This document shows positions 23,718-31,404 of a DNA stretch of 64,000 bases, piece by piece. Source of the stretch: Streptomyces roseoviridis (GTDB taxonomy: Bacteria; Actinomycetota; Actinomycetes; Streptomycetales; Streptomycetaceae); contig NZ_BAAAWU010000001.1 in the NCBI RefSeq assembly GCF_039535235.1, positions 372,001 through 436,000 on the forward strand. Reading direction: 5' to 3'. The translations under genes and the position numbers were made by a program. Numbering within the stretch: the first letter of the stretch is position 1; each line of letters begins with the position of its first letter. The notes beneath the pieces were generated by a model. The model saw only the letters and a program-made list of their open reading frames with translations. It searched no databases and had not been told where the DNA came from.

Positions 23718-24775
23718 GGCGGGCGGCCGAGGAGGTGGCCCGCGGCCGTGGCCGGCCGGTGGCGCTGGTGCTGCGGGCGCTGGGGCTCGGGGACCTGCTG
23801 ACCGCCGTACCGGCGCTGCGGGCGCTGCGCCGTGGGCTGCCGGACCATGAACTGGTGCTCGCCGCCCCGGCGGAGCTGGAGCCGGTGGCGCGGGCCACCG
23901 GGTGCGTGGACCGGTTGCTCCCGGCCTCCGGTCCGGGGCGGAGCGTGCCCGCCGTGCTGCCCCGGGACGCACGGGCGCCGCGCCTCGCGGTGAACCTGCA
24001 CGGCCGCGGGCCGGACAGTCACCGTCTGCTCGCCGGTCTGGGGCCGGAGCACCTGTGGGCGTTCGGGCACCCGGCCGTCCCCGGGGTGCGGGGCCCGGCC
24101 TGGGCGCCGGAGGAGCACGAGCGGGTGCGCTGGTGCCGGCTGCTGCGCTGGTACGGGCTGGACGCCGACCCCGACGACGTACGGATCGCGGCCCCGGCCG
24201 GGCCGGGTCCCGTGCCGCCGGGGGCGGTCGTGGTGCATCCGGGAGCGCAGTCGGCAGCGCGGCGCTGGCCGGTGGACCGTTTCGCGGCGGTGGTACGGGG
24301 CGTCCGCCGGGCGGGCCTGCCGGTGGTGGTGACGGCCGGTCCGGGCGAGGCGCCGCTGGCGCGGTCGGTCGCCGAGCACGCCGGTCTGGCCCCGTCCGCG
24401 GTGGTGGGCGGGGACGCGGGGGTGCCGTTCGAGGAGCTGTGCGGGCTGGTCGCCCACGCGCGCTGCGTGGTGGTGGGCGACACCGGTCTCGCCCATCTGG
24501 CGACGGCGCTCGGCACCCGCTCGGTGGTGCTGTTCGGGCCGGTGTCGCCGGCGCTCTGGGGGCCGCCGGACACGGGTCCGCACCGGGCGCTGTGGCATCC
24601 CGGGGAGGGTCAGGAGGTGGCGCGGCCGGGCGACCCGCATGCGGACCGCCCCGATCCGCGGCTGATGGAGATCACGGTGGACGAGGTCCTGGACGCGGTC
24701 CTGGAACCGACGGCGGGCGGGGCCGCTCCCACGGCTCCCGGCCCGGGGAGCGTCGTCCAGGCGGCGAGCCGATGA
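23714..24775 (+). CDS. Second family 9 glycosyltransferase (heptosyltransferase-like)
   Basis: 353 residues with GT9 features: PVALVLRALGLGDLLTAVPALRALRR, VNLHGRGPDSHRLL, VVVHPGAQSAARRWPVDRFA and VGDTGLAHLATALGTRSVVLFGP, the ADP-heptose-binding region. DPRLMEITVDEVLDAV closes the fold. It should add heptose from ADP-heptose, in sequence with the first GT9 at 17354. GTG 23714 overlaps the hldE stop (GTGA), with GGACGGAGGGCCC as a plausible ribosome site. Its TGA overlaps an ATG that opens a repeat-rich frame without a nearby stop. Confidence 0.9.
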   Translation: MRRAAEEVARGRGRPVALVLRALGLGDLLTAVPALRALRRGLPDHELVLAAPAELEPVARATGCVDRLLPASGPGRSVPAVLPRDARAPRLAVNLHGRGPDSHRLLAGLGPEHLWAFGHPAVPGVRGPAWAPEEHERVRWCRLLRWYGLDADPDDVRIAAPAGPGPVPPGAVVVHPGAQSAARRWPVDRFAAVVRGVRRAGLPVVVTAGPGEAPLARSVAEHAGLAPSAVVGGDAGVPFEELCGLVAHARCVVVGDTGLAHLATALGTRSVVLFGPVSPALWGPPDTGPHRALWHPGEGQEVARPGDPHADRPDPRLMEITVDEVLDAVLEPTAGGAAPTAPGPGSVVQAASR

Positions 24776-25362
24776 GCGGGCCCCTCCCGGCGGGCCGGGC
24801 CGCGCGGGGCGGCGCGACGCCCTTGCGGGCCGGGCCGGCCGACGGTGCGCGGCCCCGGCCGGTCACGTCGCTCGGCTCACCGGGTGCGCGGAGCCTCCCG
24901 CGCCGCCCGGCCCGGCGCGCGCCGCGCCCGGCACCGCCGGAAGCGGTGAACGTACGGGAAGCGGCCGACGTGCAAGGAGCGGCTGACGTACGGGAAACGG
25001 CGGTCGAGCGGGATACGGCGGTCGAGCGGGAAACGGCGGGCGCGCGGGAAACGGCGGGCGCGCGGGGTACGGCGGTCGCGCGGGAAACGACCGCGCCGGA
25101 GGCGGCGCCGTGCGCGGGGCACGCCACGGGGACGACCGACGGCCCGAGGACGACCGACCGCCCGAGGACGACCGACCGCCCGGAGACGGCCGACGGCCCG
25201 GAGACGGCCGACGGCCCGGGGACAGCCGACGGCCCGGAGACGGCCGACGGCCCGGAGACGGCCGACGGCCCGGGGACGGCCGACGGCCCGGAGACGGCCG
25301 ACGGCCCGGGGACAGCCGACGGCCCGGGGACGGCCGCCGGCCGGGGGTCGGAGGCGCCGCGA
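24776..25362. repeat. 18-bp periodic repeat region between the heptosyltransferase and MFS genes
   Basis: Two blocks: about eight diverged 18-base units at 24944-25088 (hexapeptide RETAVE/RETAGA in the plus +1 frame), and twelve 18-base units at 25129-25344 (ETADGP/RTTDRP in the same frame). An ATG at 24772-24774 overlaps the heptosyltransferase stop and is in this frame. However, the frame has no stop until 28077, running antisense through the MFS gene, so no gene is called. It could be a recently broken C-terminal repeat protein or non-coding repeat DNA. Confidence 0.8.
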
Positions 25363-26949
25363 TCAGGCCGCGCTCTCCAGGGCGGGCCGGGTGACGGGCA
25401 CGTGGACCGGGACCTGCTCCGGCACAGGGACCGCGACCGCGACCGGGACCGGCTCCGGCACAGGGACCGCGACCGGGACCGGCTCCGGCACAGGGACCGC
25501 GACCGGGACCGGAACCGCGACCGGGCGGACGGTCGCGCCGGCGGACCGGGGGCCGCGCAGCAGCCATCCGGCGGTCACCGCCGCGGCGACGACGAGGCCG
25601 CCGGTGACCAGGGCGCCCCGCGCGCCCAGGACCTCCATGAGCAGGCCCAGGGTCGGCGGCGCGGCCAGGCCCCAGAGCGTGCGGATGCTGTTCCAGGCGC
25701 CGAGGACGCGGCCGCGCATGTGGGGCGGCGGGTCGGTCTGGAGCAGCGTGTTCTGGGCGGTGTCGGTGACGGACTCGGCGACGGCCATGGGCAGGGCGAG
25801 CACCACGAGGAACGCCAGGGAGGGGGAGACACCCGCGGCGACCTGGAGGAGCGCGCCGCCCGCGGTGAGCAGGGCGACCATGCGGACGCGGGGGCTGCGC
25901 AGCCGCGCGCCGAGCACCGCGCCGACGATGCCGCCGACGGCCAGGGCCGAGGAGACGGCGCTGAAGGAGCTCGCGGAGCCGGCGAGCGGGCCGGTGACCA
26001 GGACCGCCAGGGTGAGGGAGTAGTTGCGGCCGAAGAGGGCGCTGACCGCGTTCAGGGCCGCGAGGGCGACGAGCCGCGGGCGGCGGGCGAAGAACAGCAG
26101 CCCCCCGCGGACGCTGGTGTCGGCGGCGTCCGGCAGGCCGGAGGCGGCGGCCCTGCCGGGCCCGTCCGACCCGGCCGTCCGCTCGGCGCCGTCGGCCGGT
26201 CCGGCCCCGGCGCGTCCCCGGGCGGCCTTCGCCGGGCCGTGCTGGGGACGGATCAGGGTCAGGAAGGGGATGACCGCGGCCACGAAGAAGAACGAGACGC
26301 CGTTGGCGACGTAGGCGGCCGCCGTGCCGAGCGTGGCGACGGTGATGCCGGCCAGGGCGGCTCCCGCGAGCCGGCCCGCGCTGTGGGCGAGCGAGCCCAC
26401 GCCGATGGCCGAGGGCACGTCCCGCACGGGGACGAGGTCGTTGCCGAGCAGCGCGCAGGCGGGACCGTCCACGGTGGCGACGAGGCCGGTGAGCACGGCG
26501 AGGCCGATGAGCACGGGCAGGTTCAGCTGGTCGAGGGCCACCAGGGCGGCGGTGGCCAGGGCGACGAGGCCGAGGGTCACCTGGGCGAGGGCGGCCGTGA
26601 CCTTGCGGGGCCAGCGGTCGACGGCGGCTCCGCCGAGCAGCCCCATGAGGAGGCCGGGGGCCGCCTGGGCGGAGAGGGACAGACCGGCGGCGGCGGGCGA
26701 GCCGGTGATCTGGAGGACCAGCAGGTTCTGGACGGTCAGCTGCATCCAGGTGCCGGTGTTGGAGACGAGATGGGCGACGGCCCACCAACGCATGCTGCGG
26801 TGGCGGAGCGAACGCCAGGGCGACGTGTCGTCGTCGGCGGGGCGGCGGGCGCCGCGCGCGGCGGGGCGGCGGGCGCCGCGCGCGGAGGTCAGGGCGCGCC
26901 GGGGGCGCAGGGCCGAGGCGAGGGAGGCGGGGGACGGGAGCAGACGCAT
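25363..26949 (-). CDS. MFS transporter with Val-Pro repeat tail
   Basis: About 528 residues; after an Arg-rich N-terminus (about 60) it shows roughly 12 hydrophobic segments typical of the major facilitator superfamily. WWAVAHLVSNTGTWMQL and LLGGAAVDRWPRKV (the loop 2-3 motif) are near the start, and MRGRVLGAWNSIRTLWGLA marks the second half. It is closest in look to the MFS enterobactin/macrolide-exporter-like group (TMEffux_3). The last 55 residues are (VAVPVPEP)n repeats encoded by a 30-base DNA repeat. No strong ribosome site at ATG 26949; a start nearer the first helix is possible. It points against the glycan operon. Exported substrate unknown. Confidence 0.85.
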   Translation of the reverse strand: MRLLPSPASLASALRPRRALTSARGARRPAARGARRPADDDTSPWRSLRHRSMRWWAVAHLVSNTGTWMQLTVQNLLVLQITGSPAAAGLSLSAQAAPGLLMGLLGGAAVDRWPRKVTAALAQVTLGLVALATAALVALDQLNLPVLIGLAVLTGLVATVDGPACALLGNDLVPVRDVPSAIGVGSLAHSAGRLAGAALAGITVATLGTAAAYVANGVSFFFVAAVIPFLTLIRPQHGPAKAARGRAGAGPADGAERTAGSDGPGRAAASGLPDAADTSVRGGLLFFARRPRLVALAALNAVSALFGRNYSLTLAVLVTGPLAGSASSFSAVSSALAVGGIVGAVLGARLRSPRVRMVALLTAGGALLQVAAGVSPSLAFLVVLALPMAVAESVTDTAQNTLLQTDPPPHMRGRVLGAWNSIRTLWGLAAPPTLGLLMEVLGARGALVTGGLVVAAAVTAGWLLRGPRSAGATVRPVAVPVPVAVPVPEPVPVAVPVPEPVPVAVAVPVPEQVPVHVPVTRPALESAA

Positions 26950-27330
26950 GGCAGGCACGGGGTCACCGGGGGCGGCACGAGGCGCGCGCGAGGAGCGGAG
27001 GGAGCGGGGGCGGCGGGTCGACCGCGCTCCGTCGCGCCGGGGACTCCGGGGGCGCCAGGGGCGCCGGGAACGCCGGCACGGGGGGATCGGGTCAGCGGCC
27101 CATCGTGGCAGACGGTTCCCGAGAAGCGAGTGACCCGCCCTACACCGCCCTTCCACCGGTGCCGCGCACCACCCCAACTCCTCGGCGCCGCAAGGCCCGT
27201 GGGGTTCGCGTGGGCTTGCTCACACGCGTCCGCGGCATGCCGTTCGCGACGGGTCCACGAGGGCCCGCAGAGGTTCACAAGGGTTCACACAGACTCACGA
27301 CGATTCGTGGGGTTCGCGAGGAGGACGACG
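26950..27330. other. Intergenic region between the divergent MFS and SDR genes
   Basis: No gene supported. Near 27265-27300 there are short direct repeats GGTTCACAAGGGTTCACACA and a related ACTCACGACG, which may be regulatory half-sites for the SDR gene that starts at 27331. Confidence 0.4.
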
Positions 27331-28077
27331 ATGAACAACCAGGTGGAGATCACGCTCGACGGCCGGTCGGCGCTCGTCACCGGAGGTGCGCGGGGCCTGG
27401 GTGCGGAGATCGTGCGCAGACTGGCGCGCGCCGGGGCGGAGGTCCTGGTCGCCGACGTCCGGCAGGAGACGGCGAAGGAGCTGTGCGAGAACCTCCTGGC
27501 CGAGGGCCTGCGGGCCCGGCCGGTCGGTCTCGACGTACGGGACGCGGAGGCGGTGGCGGAGCTCTTCGAGGAGCTGGACGCGGCGGGCGGCGGGGTGGAC
27601 GTGCTGGTGAACTGCGCCGCCGTGGACGTGACGAAGTCGGTGGCCGAGCTCACGGCCGAGGAGATGACCCGGGTGATCACGACCGATCTGCTCGGCCCGA
27701 TGTACCTGTGCCGGGAGGGGTACCGCCGGATGGTCGCGCGGGGCGGCGGGCACATCGTGAACATCCTGTCGACGGCCTCCCTCCGCACCTGGACCGAGGC
27801 CGGCCCGTACTCCGCAGCGAAGACGGGGCTGCGCGCCTTCACGCACACGCTGTTCAAGGAGGCGCAGCGGGACTGTCCCGGGATCGGGGTCACGGGCGTC
27901 GTCGCGGGCGGCATGGAGACGCCGTTCATCATGGAGCGCTTCCCGGAGACCGACACGGCGCTCCTGCAGAGCCCGCAGGTCGTCGCGGACGCCGTGATGT
28001 ACGCCCTGTCCGTGCCGGCGGGCAGCGCGGCCGCCGAGCTCGTGGTCGTCCCCCGGCGGGAGGTGTCCTGGCCGTGA
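27331..28077 (+). CDS. SDR family oxidoreductase
   Basis: A 248-residue classical SDR: TGGARGLGAEIV cofactor loop (about 16-27), acidic VADVRQE after the second strand (NAD preference), NCAAVD replacing NNAG, the catalytic S in ILSTASLRT and Y-x3-K in PYSAAKTGL. The C-terminus ends VVVPRREVSWP. GCGAGGAGGACGACG precedes ATG 27331. It opens a plus-strand run with an alcohol dehydrogenase and transketolase and may take part in sugar or polyol metabolism. The exact substrate cannot be read. Confidence 0.92.
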   Translation: MNNQVEITLDGRSALVTGGARGLGAEIVRRLARAGAEVLVADVRQETAKELCENLLAEGLRARPVGLDVRDAEAVAELFEELDAAGGGVDVLVNCAAVDVTKSVAELTAEEMTRVITTDLLGPMYLCREGYRRMVARGGGHIVNILSTASLRTWTEAGPYSAAKTGLRAFTHTLFKEAQRDCPGIGVTGVVAGGMETPFIMERFPETDTALLQSPQVVADAVMYALSVPAGSAAAELVVVPRREVSWP

Positions 28078-28100
28078 GGCGGGGCACCCGCCCCTCACGG
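28072..28100 (+). terminator. Possible hairpin overlapping the SDR stop codon
   Basis: CCGTGAGG (28072-28079) pairs with CCTCACGG (28093-28100), extended by a G/C-rich inner stem with a small bulge. It includes the SDR stop and lies 93 bp before the next gene, so it may attenuate read-through. Confidence 0.45.
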
Positions 28101-28192
28101 AGCACTCGGCGGGGATCCGGCCGGGCGTGCTCCGGGACGACGCGCCGGACAGCGCGACGACGACAGCCGCGACGGACAGGAAGGTGGCCGCC

Positions 28193-29371
28193 ATGAGGGC
28201 CGTCACGTGGCAGGGCCGGCGGAAGGTGTCGGTGGAGACGGTGCCCGACCCCGTGCTGCGGGAGCCGACCGATGTGATCGTGCGGATCACGTCGAGCGGG
28301 CTGTGCGGGTCGGACCTGCACCTGTACGAGGTCCTCGGGCCGTTCCTGGATGCCGGCGACGTGCTCGGACACGAGCCGATGGGCGTCGTCGAGGAGGTCG
28401 GCCCTGAGGTGCGGCGGCTGCGGCCCGGCAGCCGGGTCGTGGTGCCGTTCAACGTCTCCTGCGGCACCTGCGCCATGTGCGCCGGCGGGCTGCACTCGCA
28501 GTGCGAGACCACGCAGGTGCGCGCGTACGGCACGGGTGCCGCCCTGTTCGGCTACACCAAGCTGTACGGGCAGGTGCCCGGCGGCCAGGCGGAGTACCTG
28601 CGGGTGCCGTTCGGCGACACCCTGCCGATCCCGGTGCCGGAGGGTCCGCCGGACGACCGCTTCGTCTATCTGTCGGACGTGCTGCCGACGGCGTGGCAGG
28701 CCGTGGAGTACGCGGAGGTGCCGCCCGGCGGTTCCCTCGCGGTCCTCGGGCTCGGCCCGATCGGCGACATGGCCGCCCGGATCGCCCTCCTGCGCGGGGC
28801 GGAGCTCGTCGTCGGCATCGACCCGGTGGCCGACCGCCGCCACCGGGCGGCGGCCCGCGGGGTGCAGGTCCTGGACCCGTCCGATCCTGAGCTGGTCGAC
28901 CGGGTGCGGGACCTGACCGAGGGGCGGGGACCGCACGCGGTGATCGACGCGGTCGGCATGGAGGCCCACGGGGCTCCGGTCGCGCGCGGCCTGCACTCGA
29001 TGGTCGCCCACCTGCCCGACGCGCTGGCGCGGGGCCTGATGCGCCGCTACGGCGTGGACCGCCTGGCGGCGCTGCACCTGGCGGTCGAGCTGGTGCGGCG
29101 CGGGGGGACGGTCTCGCTCGCCGGGGTGTACGGGGGCGCGGCGGACCCGATGCCGATGCTGGTGATGTTCGACAAGCAGCTGCGGCTGCGCATGGGGCAG
29201 GCGAACGTGCTGCGCTGGGTCGACGACCTCATGCCGCTGCTCACCGACGCCGACCCGCTGGGCGTGGACGACTTCGCCACGCACCGGCTCCCGCTGTCGG
29301 AGGCGCCGGGGGCCTACGAGATGTTCCAGGCCAAGCGGGACGGCGTGGTGAAGGTGCTCTTCAGGCCCTGA
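28193..29371 (+). CDS. Zinc-dependent alcohol dehydrogenase (MDR family)
   Basis: 392 residues of the medium-chain dehydrogenase/reductase superfamily. The catalytic zinc Cys lies in SSGLCGSDLH and a His in LGHEPMG. The structural-zinc loop is CGTCAMCAGGLHSQC, and the nucleotide fold LAVLGLGPIGDMAARIA is followed by VGIDPVADR (NAD-type Asp). It resembles the glutathione-independent formaldehyde dehydrogenase/FDH-like group with a long insert after the Rossmann fold. AGGAAGG precedes ATG 28193. It follows the SDR and precedes transketolase. Confidence 0.93.
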   Translation: MRAVTWQGRRKVSVETVPDPVLREPTDVIVRITSSGLCGSDLHLYEVLGPFLDAGDVLGHEPMGVVEEVGPEVRRLRPGSRVVVPFNVSCGTCAMCAGGLHSQCETTQVRAYGTGAALFGYTKLYGQVPGGQAEYLRVPFGDTLPIPVPEGPPDDRFVYLSDVLPTAWQAVEYAEVPPGGSLAVLGLGPIGDMAARIALLRGAELVVGIDPVADRRHRAAARGVQVLDPSDPELVDRVRDLTEGRGPHAVIDAVGMEAHGAPVARGLHSMVAHLPDALARGLMRRYGVDRLAALHLAVELVRRGGTVSLAGVYGGAADPMPMLVMFDKQLRLRMGQANVLRWVDDLMPLLTDADPLGVDDFATHRLPLSEAPGAYEMFQAKRDGVVKVLFRP

Positions 29372-29502
29372 GGGGCCCGCCGGCCCCGCGGGCGGCGTTC
29401 GGGGTGCGGGCGGTGCATGACCGGGGTCTCCTGGAGCAGACGCAGGAGCACGGGCGCGCACGCCGCGTGCCCGCGACCCCCGTGTGTGAAAGGACCTCCG
29501 TC

Positions 29503-31398
29503 ATGACCGCACCCGCCACCACCACGCTCGGCCCCCGGAGCGACCTGTCCCAGGTCTTCGAGCTCGCCCAGCAGCTGCGGGTGGACTCCGTGCGCGCCAG
29601 TACGGCGGCGGGCTCCGGGCATCCCACCTCCAGCCTGTCGGCGGCCGACCTGATGGCGGTGCTGATGACCCGCCATCTGCGCTACGACTGGGACGCGCCC
29701 GACGACCCGGCCGGCGACCACCTGGTGTTCTCCAAGGGGCACGCCTCGCCGCTGCTGTACGCGATGTTCAAGGCCGCCGGCGCGATCGGCGACGACGAGC
29801 TGATGACGACGTACCGCCGCCTCGGGCACCGCCTCCAGGGCCACCCGACGCCCGAACTGCCGTGGGTGGACGTGGCCACCGGTTCCCTCGGCCAGGGCAT
29901 CGGCTACGCCGTCGGCATCGCGCTCGCGGTCCGGGACCTGGAGAAGCGGTCCTCGCGCGTGTGGGTGCTGTGCGGGGACAGCGAGATGTCCGAGGGGTCG
30001 GTGTGGGAGGCGCTCGACAAGGCCGGACACCACCGGCTGGCCAACCTCACCGTCCTGATCGACGTGAACCGGCTCGGTCAGCGCGGTCCCACCGAGCTGG
30101 AGTGGGACACCGGCGCGTACGCCCGCCGGGCCGAGGCGTTCGGGTGCCGGGCGATCGAGGTCGACGGCCACGACCTGGAGGAGGTCGACCGGGCCCTGAC
30201 CACGGCCGCCGACGGGCAGGCGCCCACCGTGATCGTCGCGAGGACGGTCAAGGGCCGCGGTGTGGCGGAGGTGGCGGACAAGGGCGGCTGGCACGGCAAG
30301 GCGCTGCCCGAGGACATGGCCGAGCGGGCCGTCGCCGAGCTCGGCGGCGTACGCGACCTGCGGGTGCGCGGTCCGCGGCCGTCCGCCGACCCGTCCGCCG
30401 TCTCGCCCGCCGGTACGGGGCGGGGTGGTGCCGTCACCGTCGAGCTGCCCCGTTACGAGGTCGGTGACGAGGTCGCCACCCGGAAGGCGTTCGGCGCCGC
30501 CCTGGCCGCCCTCGGCGCGCGGCCCGAGGTCGTCGCCCTGGACGCGGAGGTCGGCAACTCGACCCACGCGGAGGAGTTCGGCAAGGTCCACCCGGAGCGG
30601 TACTTCCAGGCGTACATCGCCGAGCAGCAGATGATCGCCGACGCGGTCGGCATGGCGGTCCGCGGCTTCCGCCCGTACGCCACCACCTTCGCCGCCTTCC
30701 TCACCCGCGCCCACGACTTCATCCGCATGGCCGCCGTCTCGCGGATCACGATGGCCCTGTGCGGCACGCACAGCGGTGTCGAGATCGGCGCGGACGGCCC
30801 CTCGCAGATGGGCGTCGAGGACCTCGCCATGATGCGGGCCGTGCTCGGCTCGACGGTGCTCTATCCGAGTGACGCCACGTCGACGGCCGCGCTGACCGCG
30901 GCCATGGCCGACCTGGACGGCATCTCCTATCTGCGCACGACCCGCGGGTCCTATCCGGTCCTGTACGGGCCCGACGAGTCCTTCCCGGTGGGCGGTTCGA
31001 AGACGCTGCGCGAGCACGGCGCGGACGACCGGGTCACCCTGGTCGGCGCCGGGGTCACGCTGCAGGAGTGCCTGGCCGCCGCCGACGAGCTGGCCGCCGA
31101 GGGCGTACGGGCCCGGGTCGTCGACCTGTACTCCGTGAAGCCCGTCGACACCGCGACGCTGGCCCGCGCCGCACGGGAGACCGGCGCCCTCGTCGTCGTC
31201 GAGGACCACCACCCCGAGGGCGGCATCGGCGAGGCGGTCCTGTCGGCGCTGGCGGCGGACGGCGGTCCCCGGCCCGCGTTCGCCCACCTCGCCGTCACGC
31301 AGCTGCCCGGCTCGGGCACGACGCCGGAGCTCCTCGACGCCTGCGGCATCTCCCGCACCCACATCGCCCGCGCCGCCCGTTCCCTCGTGGCCGGTTAG
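29503..31398 (+). CDS. Transketolase
   Basis: 631 residues with the full three-domain transketolase order. GSGHPTSSLSAADLMAVLM and GDSEMSEGSVWEALDKAGHH carry the thiamine diphosphate/metal site, with the N in LIDVN. A pyrimidine-binding domain follows (YIAEQQMIADAVGMA with the catalytic Glu), and a C-terminal domain with VVVEDHHPEGG closes it. It interconverts pentose and ketose phosphates and can make sedoheptulose 7-phosphate, the substrate of the nearby gmhA. GAAAGGACCTCCGTC precedes ATG 29503. The TCA-type minus gene starts its stop only 6 bp beyond this stop. Confidence 0.95.
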   Translation: MTAPATTTLGPRSDLSQVFELAQQLRVDSVRASTAAGSGHPTSSLSAADLMAVLMTRHLRYDWDAPDDPAGDHLVFSKGHASPLLYAMFKAAGAIGDDELMTTYRRLGHRLQGHPTPELPWVDVATGSLGQGIGYAVGIALAVRDLEKRSSRVWVLCGDSEMSEGSVWEALDKAGHHRLANLTVLIDVNRLGQRGPTELEWDTGAYARRAEAFGCRAIEVDGHDLEEVDRALTTAADGQAPTVIVARTVKGRGVAEVADKGGWHGKALPEDMAERAVAELGGVRDLRVRGPRPSADPSAVSPAGTGRGGAVTVELPRYEVGDEVATRKAFGAALAALGARPEVVALDAEVGNSTHAEEFGKVHPERYFQAYIAEQQMIADAVGMAVRGFRPYATTFAAFLTRAHDFIRMAAVSRITMALCGTHSGVEIGADGPSQMGVEDLAMMRAVLGSTVLYPSDATSTAALTAAMADLDGISYLRTTRGSYPVLYGPDESFPVGGSKTLREHGADDRVTLVGAGVTLQECLAAADELAAEGVRARVVDLYSVKPVDTATLARAARETGALVVVEDHHPEGGIGEAVLSALAADGGPRPAFAHLAVTQLPGSGTTPELLDACGISRTHIARAARSLVAG

Positions 31399-31404
31399 CG
31401 CACG

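Noticed and set aside
23902..28077. A 1391-codon plus-strand frame
   Set aside because: It covers the GT9 in the wrong frame and the antisense of the MFS gene; only its final 248 codons (the SDR) show a family and a ribosome site.
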